Positions 47,301 to 58,142 of a stretch of DNA of 64,000 nt are shown one piece after another (position 1 is the stretch's first letter; every line of letters begins with the position of its first letter). The DNA lies in assembly GCF_900580675.1 (NCBI RefSeq), contig NZ_UTBG01000001.1, positions 248,001 through 312,000 of the forward strand, in the 5' to 3' direction. This stretch comes from Pseudomonas viridiflava (lineage in GTDB: Bacteria; Pseudomonadota; Gammaproteobacteria; Pseudomonadales; Pseudomonadaceae). Position numbers and translations under genes: made by a program. The notes under the pieces were generated by a model. The model saw only the letters and a list, made by a program, of their open reading frames with translations, was not told where the DNA came from and ran no database searches.

Positions 47301-47703
47301 CCTTTTGCAGGTCACCTTGCTGGGTGGTGCGCTGCACCAGCAGTTGCTCAAGCTGCGGCACCGGCAGGGTGGCGTAGCGCTGGGCAACCGGGATGACTTT
47401 GGTGGCCTTGAGCCGGGTCAGGTCGCGCTGGTTTTCGGTGGTCTGGCGCGGGGCGTCTTCCAGTTGGCGCTTGAGGTCAACCAGGCGCTGCTCGTAATCC
47501 TGCTTGTTGCCCAGATAGGTCAGGGTCTGTTGCAGGATCGACTGCAGCGCCTTCATGTCGGCATCGGGCAGCTTGCGGTCGGGCAGCTTGTCCAGGGTTT
47601 GCTGGATGGCGTCGGCGCTGGGCGGGTCGGCGGCGTAAACGCTGCCGACACAAAGGGTCAGGCCCAGCAGGGCAGTGGCTAAAAAGGTGCGCAGGATTGT
47701 CAT
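44320..47703 (-). CDS. mscK: large mechanosensitive channel MscK (KefA type)
   Basis: 1127-residue inner-membrane channel opened by tension, and in E. coli also modulated by potassium. It has a signal peptide (~1-24, ending SVYA). A long periplasmic coiled-coil domain (~30-480) is rich in Gln/Leu/Lys (RTTQQGDLQKELADANSLSI). About eleven transmembrane helices lie between ~490 and 900, with the MscS pore and beta domain at the C-terminus (GLGFGMQEIFANFISGIMIL, FERPVRIGDTITIGNLSGTV, DIIVPNKTFITGQLINWSL). Length is close to E. coli MscK (1120). The C-terminal tail is Pro/Glu/Asp-rich with two near-repeats of EPPxSK(V/L)D. nhaP2 is 56 bases upstream on the same strand. Confidence 0.95.
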   Translation of the reverse strand: MTILRTFLATALLGLTLCVGSVYAADPPSADAIQQTLDKLPDRKLPDADMKALQSILQQTLTYLGNKQDYEQRLVDLKRQLEDAPRQTTENQRDLTRLKATKVIPVAQRYATLPVPQLEQLLVQRTTQQGDLQKELADANSLSIAAQTRPERAQTEISSSQTRIQQINSILKSGKDNGKSISGDQRNQLNAELAALNALIPLRRQELAGNSQLQDLGNSQHDLVVEKTARLEQEIQDLQTLINQKRLAQSQQTVTQQSIEAQKAGGSSLLATESAANLKLSDYLLKSTDRLNDLTQKNLQTKQQLDTVTQSDSALDEQINVLKGSLLLSKILYKQKQALPRLTVDRDLADDIANIRLYQFEVNQQRELISSPSTYVDNLLASQAPSDVTPQLRRTLLELAITRSDLLERLSRELSALLNESITLQLNQKQLLSTATTLRATLDEQMFWIPSNKPLDTEWLETVPAHLSKQVTTLPWASSVSELYDGLTQRPLLFLPLLLLIGALLWRRKALYQRLNKVHLDIGHFKRDSQWHTPQAILINILLAMPVALGLALCGYALQIDARGQNANLGAALLQIAQAWLVFYTAYRILAPGGVAELHFRWEKPQVEFLQGWVRKLGLVVLALVAVVAIAEHQPAALADDVLGIGVVLTCYALMAWLLGRLLLNSPTHEKASLFRKAVGLLFTALPIALFIAVCFGYYYTALKLSDRLINTLYLLMFWLVIEATFVRGLGVAARRLAYARALAKRQAAKEAGDGEAVIEEPTLDIEQVNEQSMRLIRLALLGGFIAALYWVWSDLISVFSYLDNVTLYEYTSGTGANISMVPISIGDLLGALIIIGITFALARNLPGLLEVLVLSKLELAQGSAYATTTLLSYVIAGVGFVSTLSTLGVSWDKLQWLVAALSVGLGFGMQEIFANFISGIMILFERPVRIGDTITIGNLSGTVSKIRIRATTITDFDRKDIIVPNKTFITGQLINWSLTDTITRVTLKLGVDYGSDLDLVKDLLLKAARENPRVLKEPEPHVYFLNFGESTLDHELRMHVRDLGDRNPVLDEVNRYINREFKKQHINISFRQMEVYLKNMHGQEYKLVPVEDDRKTIAGATAEQDAPEPPASKVDDAPEPPPSKLD

Positions 47704-47759
47704 GGATACCGATCGAGCAAGGCAAAGAAAGTGGGGGCGTGGCGCCGTAGCCCCCTAGT

Positions 47760-49502
<1,743 letters not shown>

Positions 49503-49626
49503 AGGCAGTACTCCATGAGTAGACAAGACAAGGCGCAAACTGACCATGCAGTCTGCGTGCCAGCGATTCTAACCTGTTGAATTGCTGCGCTGTCAAAAAG
49601 CTTTTGTGGCTGGGCTCAGATCCAAT

Positions 49627-49713
49627 GTGGGAGCGGGCTTGCTCGCGAATGCGGTGTGTCAGTCACTGAATGTGTACCTGACACACCGCATTCGCGAGCA
49701 AGCCCGCTCCCAC
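49627..49713. repeat. REPIN of the GTGGGAGCGGGCTTGCTCGCGAA type
   Basis: Inverted REP arms of about 28 bases at each end (49627 onward and up to 49713) enclose a second inverted repeat GGTGTGTCAG/CTGACACACC, followed by a T-run. It lies between divergent and convergent gene ends and might also terminate transcripts. Confidence 0.9.
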
Positions 49714-49735
49714 CTTTTTTACCAAGGTGTGTCAG

Positions 49736-51361
49736 TTACAGCCTGAAGCGCCCCACCATCCCATTCAAATCCACCGCCAAGCGCGACAGCTCACTGCTCG
49801 CCGCACTGGTCTGGCTGGCACCGGTTGCCGATTGCACCGACAGGTCACGGATGTTCACCAGGTTGCGGTCCACTTCCCGCGCCACCTGCGCCTGCTCTTC
49901 CGCCGCGCTGGCGATCACCAGGTTGCGCTCGTTGATTTCCACAATCGCGGTGTTGATGGTGTCCAGCGACATGCCGGCGCCTTTGGCGATATTCAGCGTC
50001 GACTCCGCACGCTCGGTGCTGTTGCGCATCGAATCCACCGCGTGTTCGGTGCCGGCCTGGATGCTGCCGATCATCCGCTCGATCTCGCTGGTGGACTGTT
50101 GGGTGCGATGTGCCAGGGCGCGCACTTCATCAGCCACCACCGCAAACCCACGCCCGGCTTCACCGGCACGCGCGGCTTCAATGGCGGCGTTCAGGGCCAG
50201 CAGGTTGGTCTGGTCGGCCAGGCCGCGAATCACGTCCAGTACCTTGCCGATGTCACGCGACTCGTTGGCCAGGTCGCCAATCAAGGTCGCAGTGGCTTGC
50301 ACGTCGCCGCTCATGCGCTCGATGGCGCTGACGGTTTCCTGCACCAGGTCACGGCCATCACCGGCAGAGGTGGTGGCGTTACGCGAGGCTTCGGAGGTGC
50401 TCACCGCGTTGCGCGCGACTTCTTCGACGGCGCTGGTCATCTCATTGACGGCGGTGGCGGCCTGTTCGATTTCATTATTCTGCTGGGTCAGGCCACGGGC
50501 GCTTTCGTCGGTGACGGCGTTCAGCTCTTCAGCGGCGGAGGCTAACTGGGTGGCAGAGCCCGAGATGCGTTGCAGGGTGTCGCGCAGCTTGTCCTGCATC
50601 TTGGCCATGGCGGCCAGCAGACGGCCGGCCTCGTCGTTGCCGTCGACCTTGATCGGGCGCGTCAGGTTGCCTTCGGCGATTTCTTCGGCGGCGCCGAGTG
50701 CCTGGGAGATTGGCAAGGTGATGCTGCGGGTCAGCAGCCAGGCGAACAACACCGTCAACAGCGTGGCGATTACCAAAAGGCCGACGACGAGGCTGAACGC
50801 AGCGTTGTACTGGTCTTCGGCCTCCTGATTAGTGGCCAGGGCCATCTTGTTATTGAGGTCCAGCAGGCGCGCGAGCACGGCGTTGACCTGCTCGGAGTTG
50901 CTCAGCAAATCGGTATTGAGCAGTTTACGCAGGTCGTCGACCTGGTTGGCTTGGGAATAGCTCTTCATGCGCGCTTCGATCTGATGGTACTGCTCGAGCA
51001 AACGCACGTATTCGTTGTAGGTCGAGCGCTCCTCAGTGCCTTCGATCAGTTTTTCGTAGACCGCTTGAGCCGTGCGGATCTGCTGGTTGCGCAGCTCAAA
51101 GGCTTCGAGGGTCTTTTGCTGAACCTCCGGCTCGCGGTTGGTCAGCAAGCGGTAGGACAACACCCGCAGGCGCAACGTGAGTTGGGTGAACTCATCCAGG
51201 GCGCGAATGCTCGGCACGCTGGACAGCGTGATGTCTTCGGTGGCCGCACGGATCTTGCTCATCTGGTTCAGGGCGAACACACCGAGAAACAACATGAGTG
51301 CACCAATAAACGCGAAGCCGAGGAATGCCCTCGGAGCGATATTCATATTACGAAGCGACAT
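49736..51361 (-). CDS. methyl-accepting chemotaxis protein (4HB sensor)
   Basis: 541-residue transmembrane chemoreceptor. Helix 1 at ~10-30 ([20 protein letters not shown]), a periplasmic four-helix-bundle domain (~35-190), helix 2 at ~190-212 ([20 protein letters not shown]), a HAMP domain (~213-265), then the signalling coiled coil. The CheA/CheW-binding tip is [20 protein letters not shown] followed by [20 protein letters not shown]. No C-terminal CheR-tether pentapeptide is visible. The ligand cannot be inferred. It stands alone, with no che genes nearby. Confidence 0.95.
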   Translation of the reverse strand: MSLRNMNIAPRAFLGFAFIGALMLFLGVFALNQMSKIRAATEDITLSSVPSIRALDEFTQLTLRLRVLSYRLLTNREPEVQQKTLEAFELRNQQIRTAQAVYEKLIEGTEERSTYNEYVRLLEQYHQIEARMKSYSQANQVDDLRKLLNTDLLSNSEQVNAVLARLLDLNNKMALATNQEAEDQYNAAFSLVVGLLVIATLLTVLFAWLLTRSITLPISQALGAAEEIAEGNLTRPIKVDGNDEAGRLLAAMAKMQDKLRDTLQRISGSATQLASAAEELNAVTDESARGLTQQNNEIEQAATAVNEMTSAVEEVARNAVSTSEASRNATTSAGDGRDLVQETVSAIERMSGDVQATATLIGDLANESRDIGKVLDVIRGLADQTNLLALNAAIEAARAGEAGRGFAVVADEVRALAHRTQQSTSEIERMIGSIQAGTEHAVDSMRNSTERAESTLNIAKGAGMSLDTINTAIVEINERNLVIASAAEEQAQVAREVDRNLVNIRDLSVQSATGASQTSAASSELSRLAVDLNGMVGRFRL

Positions 51362-51638
51362 GCGGGAGTCCTGGGGAGAAGCGCGATCCGTGCGGTCATG
51401 AGACGAGATGTGCCTCTCTATCGGTCGTACGACTAAAGTCTAAAGGGGGCTGTGCGTTTTTGTCGCATCTGACGAGGGGTTACGCCGATTCAGGAACCAG
51501 ATGGGGTAAATGCAGTCACTAAGGCTCGAAAGTGTGGCCCGGCCCTTAAAAAACGGGCTGCGCGCCGGGGATAACCCTGGCTTCCAAGGTGAATTTTCTT
51601 TATCGTCACCGCCCTTTGAAAAAGCCCGAGAAATCAAA

Positions 51639-51869
51639 ATGTTAGAAGCATCCCTCAGCCAGCTTGAACAGCTTGTCACTGACCTCGTACAGCAGAACCA
51701 GGACCTGCTGGGCAGCAACGAATCCCTCAAGGCAGAACTGGCCCGCGCCAAGGATGAAAACGACAGCCTGCAATTGAACCTGATGGAACAGGAAGAAAAA
51801 CACGGCGCTACCGCCGCGCGTATCCAGGCATTGGTTGAGCGTGTGAGCGCAGGGCCTGTCAGCGCATGA
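51639..51869 (+). CDS. small coiled-coil protein (TIGR02449/ZapB-like)
   Basis: 76 residues, almost entirely heptad-repeat helix (LEASLSQLEQLVTDLVQQNQ, then SLKAELARAKDENDSLQLNL). It resembles the small coiled-coil protein encoded upstream of zapA in Pseudomonas. ATG 51639 is chosen because the family begins at this helix; the frame extends to 51510 with unrelated sequence. Its TGA overlaps the next ATG (ATGA). Confidence 0.7.
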   Translation: MLEASLSQLEQLVTDLVQQNQDLLGSNESLKAELARAKDENDSLQLNLMEQEEKHGATAARIQALVERVSAGPVSA

Positions 51870-52159
51870 ATGAAGGGATAAAGGTCGTTTCGATTCTCGG
51901 TGAGGATTACTCGATCAAGGCACCGGCCGGGGAAGACAAAACCCTGATGCACGCCGTGACCATGCTCAAGGCATCCCTTGCCACCACCAAGAAAAAGTAC
52001 CCGACCCTGATCGGTGACAAATTACTGGTGCTGGCGGCGCTGAACCTGTGCGCCGAGCAGATCGAATTGCAGCAGGCTCACCAGCAGGAACTCGACCGTT
52101 ACCAAGAGCAAGTCAGCGCCACGGTCGATGTGATTTCCAAGGTGATCGGGCAGCCCTGA
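51866..52159 (+). CDS. ZapA-like cell division protein
   Basis: 97 residues. VVSILGEDYSIKAPAGEDKT matches the N-terminal beta strands of ZapA, and KLLVLAALNLCAEQIELQQA matches its alanine-rich helix, followed by a coiled coil. ZapA bundles FtsZ filaments. The usual Pseudomonas zapA is followed by ssrS (6S RNA) and a 5-formyl-THF cyclo-ligase gene; here only 15 bases separate it from a convergent acyl-CoA dehydrogenase, and the core sequence looks divergent, so a second paralogue is possible. Confidence 0.7.
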   Translation: MNEGIKVVSILGEDYSIKAPAGEDKTLMHAVTMLKASLATTKKKYPTLIGDKLLVLAALNLCAEQIELQQAHQQELDRYQEQVSATVDVISKVIGQP

Positions 52160-52174
52160 TTGGGTAGCTAGCCT

Positions 52175-53977
52175 TTAGAACCACGCGTCCTGCATTCCCA
52201 GGCACGTATCATCGCGTGCCTCCAGAATCGCCAGTTCATGATGGCAGCTTGGTACTCCCCAGGTCAGGAAGTACCGGGCGGCCTGGAGCTTGCCTTTATA
52301 GAAGGCCACATCCGCCGCATTGCCCCTGGCCAAGCCTTCTTCGGCGCGAATCGCCTGTTCCAGCCAGCGCCAGCCAATCACCGTATGCCCAAACACCTTG
52401 AGGTACAGCGCCGAATTCGCCAGGCTGCTGTTGACCTTGCCTTGGGCGAGGTCCGTCAGCAGGCCGAGCGTGACGCGTTGCAGGTTCGTAACCAACTGTT
52501 CCAGTGGTTCGCGCAGCGCCGTGAGTGACGGGTATGCCTGCGCCCGTGCGCCGGTTTCTGCGATCAACCGAATCAGTTGCTTCAAGCCCGCGCCGCCGTT
52601 CTGCGCCAGCTTGCGCCCCAGCAAATCCAGGGACTGGATGCCATGGGTGCCTTCGTGGATCGGGTTCAGGCGGTTGTCGCGGTAGTACTGCTCCACCGGG
52701 TATTCACGGGTGTAGCCGTGGCCGCCAAGGATCTGGATCGCCAACTCGTTGGCCTTGAGGCAGAACTCCGATGGCCAGGATTTGACGATCGGGGTCAGCA
52801 GGTCCAGCAGTTCGTGGGCGTGCTTGCGCTCAGTGTCGGTTTCCAGGGTGGTGGTGTCGTCGAACAGCCGCGCAGCGTACAGGCCCAGGTCGAAGGCGCC
52901 TTCCACATAGGCTTTCTGGGTCAGCAGCATGCGCTTGATGTCGGCGTGCTGGATGATCGACACCGGCGCGGTGCCTGGGTCTTTGCTGTCGGGCAGGCGG
53001 CCCTGCGGGCGTTCGCGGGCATAGTCCAGCGAATACAGGTAACCGGCGTAACCGAGCATCACCGCGCCCATGCCGACGCCGATGCGTGCCTCGTTCATCA
53101 TCTGGAACATGCAGCTCAGGCCCTGGTGCGGTTTGCCCACCAGATAGCCGACGCAGTTACCGTTATCGCCGAAATTCAGTGCCGTGGACGTGGTGCCGCG
53201 CCAGCCCATCTTGTGGAACAGCCCGGCCAGCAACACATCATTGCGCTCGCCGAGGCTGCCGTCGTCATTGACCAGGAATTTGGGCACGATAAACAGTGAG
53301 ATGCCCTTCACCCCGGCCGGTGCGTCCGGCAGTTTGGCCAGCACCATATGCACAATGTTTTCCGACAGCGGGTGGTCGCCACCGGAAATGAAGATCTTGT
53401 TGCCCTTGAGCCGATAGCTGCCGTCAGCCGCCGGCTCTGCGCGTGTACGAATATCCGACAGGGATGAACCGGCATGCGGCTCGGTGAGGGCCATGGTGCC
53501 GAAGAAGCGCCCGTCGATCATCGGCTGCAGGAAGCGCTGTTTCTGCTCTTCGGTGCCGAAGCTTTCAATCAGGTTGGCCGCGCCCATTGTCAGGAACGGG
53601 TAGGACGTGGACGCCGCGTTGGCGGATTGGAAGTGCGCGAAGCAGGCTTGGGACAGCAGGGTTGGCAATTGCATGCCACCGGCTTCAAAACTGCGCGCGG
53701 CGTTGAGGAAGCCAGCTTCAAGGAAGGCATCCACGGCCGGTTTCACTTCCGGAATCAGAATCGCCTTACCGTCCTCGTAGCGCGGTTCGTTCTCGTCGTT
53801 TTTGCGGTTATGGGGCGCGAAGTACTTTTCGGCGATGGTGCGCGCGGTGCTGATGGCCGCGTCGAAGGTCTCGCGATTGTGTTCGGCGAACCGCTCGCGC
53901 TGGGTCAGGCCCTCGGCATCGAGGACTTCGTACAGCTCGAAAGCCAGATTGCGGGAACTGAGCAGCGTCTCGGACAT
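52175..53977 (-). CDS. acyl-CoA dehydrogenase (DmdC-like, long form)
   Basis: 600-residue FAD-dependent dehydrogenase introducing an alpha-beta double bond into an acyl-CoA. TMALTEPHAGSSLSDIRTRA and GNKIFISGGDHPLSENIVHM are FAD/substrate-loop motifs; AIQILGGHGYTREYPVEQYY and the catalytic-loop glutamate in NPIHEGTHGIQSLDLLGRKL mark the long subfamily related to DmdC and AidB, with an extra C-terminal helical domain (~460-600). The physiological substrate is not evident; sequence type alone does not prove DMSP metabolism. Monocistronic between a convergent zapA-like gene and a REPIN. Confidence 0.92.
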   Translation of the reverse strand: MSETLLSSRNLAFELYEVLDAEGLTQRERFAEHNRETFDAAISTARTIAEKYFAPHNRKNDENEPRYEDGKAILIPEVKPAVDAFLEAGFLNAARSFEAGGMQLPTLLSQACFAHFQSANAASTSYPFLTMGAANLIESFGTEEQKQRFLQPMIDGRFFGTMALTEPHAGSSLSDIRTRAEPAADGSYRLKGNKIFISGGDHPLSENIVHMVLAKLPDAPAGVKGISLFIVPKFLVNDDGSLGERNDVLLAGLFHKMGWRGTTSTALNFGDNGNCVGYLVGKPHQGLSCMFQMMNEARIGVGMGAVMLGYAGYLYSLDYARERPQGRLPDSKDPGTAPVSIIQHADIKRMLLTQKAYVEGAFDLGLYAARLFDDTTTLETDTERKHAHELLDLLTPIVKSWPSEFCLKANELAIQILGGHGYTREYPVEQYYRDNRLNPIHEGTHGIQSLDLLGRKLAQNGGAGLKQLIRLIAETGARAQAYPSLTALREPLEQLVTNLQRVTLGLLTDLAQGKVNSSLANSALYLKVFGHTVIGWRWLEQAIRAEEGLARGNAADVAFYKGKLQAARYFLTWGVPSCHHELAILEARDDTCLGMQDAWF

Positions 53978-54095
53978 GGCGGCTTACCTGTGTGGGAATA
54001 GGCCTGAGTCTAAGTGCGCGAATAGAGGCTGGATAGCAAGATTGATCTGGGTGATGGAGAGGCAAAACGCGGGCGAAAGGTAGGACTCGGTCAAT

Positions 54096-54183
54096 GTGGG
54101 AGCGGGCTTGCTCGCGAATGCGGTGGGTCAGTCGATATATTGGGTGACTGACACTTTGCATTCGCGAGCAAGCCCGCTCCCAC
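54096..54183. repeat. REPIN of the GTGGGAGCGGGCTTGCTCGCGAA type
   Basis: Inverted REPs end at 54096 and 54183 with long complementary arms; same type as 49627-49713. Located between the acyl-CoA dehydrogenase start and the putA stop, five bases from the putA stop. Confidence 0.9.
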
Positions 54184-54188
54184 ATGAA

Positions 54189-57100
54189 TTAGCCGATGGT
54201 CATCAGGCTCGCATTACCACCCGCTGCCGCCGTGTTGACACTCAACGCACGCTCGATCACCAGACGTTCCAGCGCAATCGCCGTTTCGCCCTGTGACAAA
54301 CCATGCACCCCAACAATCGCCCCACCACGCTGGGCCACTTGCTGGCACACCGCACGCAGTTGGTCGGAATCACCGTGGTGCAGGACTGCGTCGAACACCA
54401 CTTCGTCCTTGGTCCAGTCGGCCACACGCTTGATCTTCGCCTGAATTTCTTTCGGCAGGCGTGGGAACAATGCCTTGGTCAGGTCAGTTTCCGGCCATAC
54501 CGCCGAGCCGCCGACGGCCAACACTGCTGCCAGTTGCGTCAGCAGATCACCTTCCACGTCCGCCAGGCACAGCACGTGCTCGCGGGGCAGGATTGCGTAA
54601 CTGTTGCGCTCGCCGGTCGGGCCGGCCAGTTGGCGGGTGATACCGCTTTGCGATTGCGCGGCGAACTGGCTGCACAAAGCACTCAGCTCGCTGAACTTAT
54701 TGCTGTCGGCCCAGGTTTTCAGGGCGGTCAGCGGCTGGCTCATGGCATCACGCAGGCGCACGTCCGGTGCGGCCAGCTTGTCGCCGCGAACGAAGGATTG
54801 CTCGATCGCATCGGTAGGGCGCGTTGACAGCAGGCGGTACAGGTACAGCGGACCACCGGCTTTCGGGCCAGTGCCCGACAGGCCTTCGCCGCCGAACGGT
54901 TGCACACCGACCACGGCACCCACGATGTTGCGGTTGACGTAGACGTTGCCGGCATTGACGTTGTCGATCACCTTGGCGATGGTCTCGTCGATACGGGTGT
55001 GCACGCCCAGGGTCAGGCCGTAGCCGGACGCATTGATCTGCGCGATCAACTGGTCAATTTCCTTACGCTTGTAGCGCACCACGTGCAGCACCGGGCCGAA
55101 GATCTCGCGTTGCAGCTCGTCGAAGCTTTCCAACTCGATCAAGGTTGGCGTCACGAAGGTGCCGCGCTTGATCTCTTCGCCGTCGGCAATCACCACCTGG
55201 TACACGTTGCGGCCCTTGTCGCGCATGGCCTGGATGTGTTTCTCGATGCCGGCCTTGGCTTCAGCGTCGATCACCGGGCCGATATCCACCGACAGGCGCT
55301 CCGGGTTGCCAAGACGGCATTCAGCCATGGCGCCCTTGAGCATTTCGATGACACGGTCTGCCGAATCTTCCTGCAGGCACAGTACGCGCAGGGCCGAGCA
55401 GCGCTGGCCGGCACTGTCGAAGGCCGACGATACAACGTCGATCACCACTTGCTCTGTCAGCGCCGAAGAATCGACGATCATCGCGTTCTGGCCGCCAGTT
55501 TCGGCGATCAGCGGGATCGGGCGGCCCTGGGCATCCAAGCGGCCGGCCACATTGCGTTGCAGCAGACGCGCGACTTCAGTGGAGCCGGTAAACATCACGC
55601 CTTTGACGCGATCATCGCCGACCAGACGTGCACCGACGCTTTCGCCCTGGCCTGGCAGCAGTTGCAGCACGCCTTCAGGAATGCCGGCCTCAAGCAGGAT
55701 GCGCACGGCCTGGGCAGCCACCAGCGGGGTTTGCTCCGCAGGCTTGGCCAATACCGGGTTGCCGGCAGCGAGTGCAGCGGCAACCTGGCCGCTGAAAATC
55801 GCCAGCGGGAAGTTCCACGGGCTGATGCAGACCACCGGGCCCAGTGGGCGGTGGGCGTCGTTGGTGAAATCGTTACGGGCCTGTACGGCGTAGTAGCGCA
55901 GGAAATCCACGGCTTCGCGCACTTCGGCGATGGCGTTGGCAAAGGTCTTGCCGGCTTCGCGGGCCAGCAGGCCCATCAGCGGCTGAATCTCGCCTTCCAT
56001 CAAGTCGGCGGCGCGCTCCAGGATCGCGGCGCGCTCGGCGGGCGGGGTGGCCTGCCAGATCGGGCCGGCGTTAATGGCGCACTGGATCGCATTGTCGACG
56101 TCTTCGACGGTGGCTTCCTGAACGTGGCCAACCACGTCACGCAGATCGGACGGGTTCAGTACCGGCGCCGCGGCTTGGTCGCTGGAGGCGCAACCGAGCA
56201 TCGGCGCGGCTTTCCAGTCGTTATGCGCGGTAGCCAGCAAGGCGCAGGACAGCGATGCCAGACGGTGTTCGTTGGCCAGGTCGATACCGGCCGAGTTGGC
56301 GCGGTCGCTGCCATACAGGTCACGCGGCAGCGGGATACGCGGGTGCGGCAGGCCGAAGCCGCCTTCCAGCGTGGCCATCTGCTCAATGCTGGCCACTGGG
56401 TCGGCCACCAACTCCTGAATCGAGATGGACTGATCGGCAATGCGGTTGACGAACGAGGTGTTGGCGCCGTTTTCCAGCAGGCGACGCACCAGATAAGCCA
56501 GCAATGTTTCGTGGGTGCCGACCGGTGCGTACACGCGGCACGGACGGTTCAGCTTGCCCTCGGAGACCTTGCCTACAACCTGTTCGTATAGCGGCTCGCC
56601 CATGCCGTGCAGGCATTGGAACTCGTACTGGCCGGGGTAATAGTTCTGGCCGGCGATATGGTAGATAGCCGACAAGGTGTGGGCGTTGTGCGTGGCGAAC
56701 TGCGGGTAGATGGCTTCCGGCACCGACAGCAGTTTGCGCGCGCAAGCAATGTAGGAAACGTCGGTGTACACCTTACGGGTGTACACCGGGTAGCCTTCCA
56801 GGCCTTCGACCTGGGCGCGCTTGATTTCGCTGTCCCAGTACGCGCCTTTTACCAGGCGGATCATCAGGCGATGGCGGCTGCGGCGGGCCAGGTCGATGAC
56901 GTAGTCGATCACATACGGGCAACGTTTCTGGTAAGCCTGGATCACGAAACCGATGCCGTTCCAGCCGGTCAGTTGCGGCTCGAAGCACAGGCGCTCGAGC
57001 AGGTCCAGCGACAGCTCCAGGCGGTCGGCTTCTTCGGCGTCGATGTTCAGGCCGATGTCGTATTGCTTGGCGAGCAAGGTCAGGGACAGCAGGCGCGGGT

Positions 57101-58142
57101 ACAGTTCGTCCATCACGCGTTCGTACTGCGCACGGCTGTAGCGCGGGTGCAGTGCCGAGAGCTTGATGGAAATGCCCGGGCCTTCATAAATCCCACGACC
57201 GTGGGAGGCTTTGCCGATGGAGTGAATGGCTTGTTCGTACGAGGCCAGGTACTTCTGAGCGTCGTGCTCCGTGAGTGCGGCTTCGCCGAGCATGTCGTAG
57301 GAATAACGGAAACCCTTGGCTTCGAACTTGCTCGCGTTGGCCAGGGCTTCGGCGATGGTCTCGCCGGTGACGAACTGCTCGCCCATCAGGCGCATGGCCA
57401 TGTCGACGCCCTTGCGGATCATCGGCTCGCCGCTCTTGCCGATGATGCGGCTCAGGGACGAGGTCAAGCCCGCTTCGTTATGCGTGGCGACCAGCTTGCC
57501 GGTCAACAGCAGGCCCCAGGTAGCGGCGTTGACGAACAGAGACGGGCTGTTGCCCAGGTGCGGGTGCCAGTTGCCGGTGCTGATCTTGTCGCGGATCAGC
57601 GCGTCGCGGGTGCCCTTGTCCGGGATGCGCAGCAGCGCTTCGGCCAGGCACATCAACGCTACGCCTTCCTGGGACGACAGGGAAAATTCCTGCAACAGGC
57701 CCTGAACAATCCCGGCACGGCCGCCGGCACTTTTCTGATTGCGCAGTTTTTCGGCAATCGAAGAGGCGAGCTTGTTGGTGGCTTCGGCCATTGCGGCGGG
57801 CAGGCGGGCCTGCTCGATCAGCATCGGCACTACTTCCGGCTCGGGGCGACGGTACGCGGCAGTAATTGAAGCGCGCAGTACCGATTGCGGCAGGATGCTC
57901 TCGGCGAACTCGAGGAAGCACTGGTGGGCGTGGTCGGCCTGCACCTCGCCTGCCTCTTCGGCGTCCTTGCTGCTCAAGCCATTGAGCTCGGTCAGGGTTG
58001 CACCACCCTCGAGTTTTTCCAGGTAATTGAAAATCGCCTGCTTGATCAGCCAATGCGGCGTGCGATCAATCGAGGTCGCGGCCGCTTTCAGGCGTTCGCG
58101 GGTCGGGTCGTCAAGTTTGACCCCAAGGGTGGTCGTAGCCAT
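54189..58142 (-). CDS. putA: trifunctional PutA: proline dehydrogenase / P5C dehydrogenase / repressor
   Basis: 1317 residues. An N-terminal ribbon-helix-helix DNA-binding domain (~1-47, TTTLGVKLDDPTRERLKAAA) makes it its own repressor. The FAD-linked proline dehydrogenase barrel (~200-560) includes LMIRLVKGAYWDSEIKRAQ and YARAKLS-like arginines. The P5C/aldehyde dehydrogenase domain (~600-1090) has PLIAETGGQNAMIV (Glu) and DSAGQRCSALRVL (catalytic Cys), and a C-terminal lid domain follows. Proline is oxidised to glutamate at the membrane. ATG 58142 starts exactly at the RHH domain. GTTGCA operator copies fill the gap to putP. Confidence 0.97.
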   Translation of the reverse strand: MATTTLGVKLDDPTRERLKAAATSIDRTPHWLIKQAIFNYLEKLEGGATLTELNGLSSKDAEEAGEVQADHAHQCFLEFAESILPQSVLRASITAAYRRPEPEVVPMLIEQARLPAAMAEATNKLASSIAEKLRNQKSAGGRAGIVQGLLQEFSLSSQEGVALMCLAEALLRIPDKGTRDALIRDKISTGNWHPHLGNSPSLFVNAATWGLLLTGKLVATHNEAGLTSSLSRIIGKSGEPMIRKGVDMAMRLMGEQFVTGETIAEALANASKFEAKGFRYSYDMLGEAALTEHDAQKYLASYEQAIHSIGKASHGRGIYEGPGISIKLSALHPRYSRAQYERVMDELYPRLLSLTLLAKQYDIGLNIDAEEADRLELSLDLLERLCFEPQLTGWNGIGFVIQAYQKRCPYVIDYVIDLARRSRHRLMIRLVKGAYWDSEIKRAQVEGLEGYPVYTRKVYTDVSYIACARKLLSVPEAIYPQFATHNAHTLSAIYHIAGQNYYPGQYEFQCLHGMGEPLYEQVVGKVSEGKLNRPCRVYAPVGTHETLLAYLVRRLLENGANTSFVNRIADQSISIQELVADPVASIEQMATLEGGFGLPHPRIPLPRDLYGSDRANSAGIDLANEHRLASLSCALLATAHNDWKAAPMLGCASSDQAAAPVLNPSDLRDVVGHVQEATVEDVDNAIQCAINAGPIWQATPPAERAAILERAADLMEGEIQPLMGLLAREAGKTFANAIAEVREAVDFLRYYAVQARNDFTNDAHRPLGPVVCISPWNFPLAIFSGQVAAALAAGNPVLAKPAEQTPLVAAQAVRILLEAGIPEGVLQLLPGQGESVGARLVGDDRVKGVMFTGSTEVARLLQRNVAGRLDAQGRPIPLIAETGGQNAMIVDSSALTEQVVIDVVSSAFDSAGQRCSALRVLCLQEDSADRVIEMLKGAMAECRLGNPERLSVDIGPVIDAEAKAGIEKHIQAMRDKGRNVYQVVIADGEEIKRGTFVTPTLIELESFDELQREIFGPVLHVVRYKRKEIDQLIAQINASGYGLTLGVHTRIDETIAKVIDNVNAGNVYVNRNIVGAVVGVQPFGGEGLSGTGPKAGGPLYLYRLLSTRPTDAIEQSFVRGDKLAAPDVRLRDAMSQPLTALKTWADSNKFSELSALCSQFAAQSQSGITRQLAGPTGERNSYAILPREHVLCLADVEGDLLTQLAAVLAVGGSAVWPETDLTKALFPRLPKEIQAKIKRVADWTKDEVVFDAVLHHGDSDQLRAVCQQVAQRGGAIVGVHGLSQGETAIALERLVIERALSVNTAAAGGNASLMTIG

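Noticed and set aside
51362-51638. 6S RNA gene next to the zapA-like pair
   Set aside because: ssrS should follow zapA, but only 15 bases separate it from the convergent gene; the upstream gap shows no 6S-like long interrupted hairpin.
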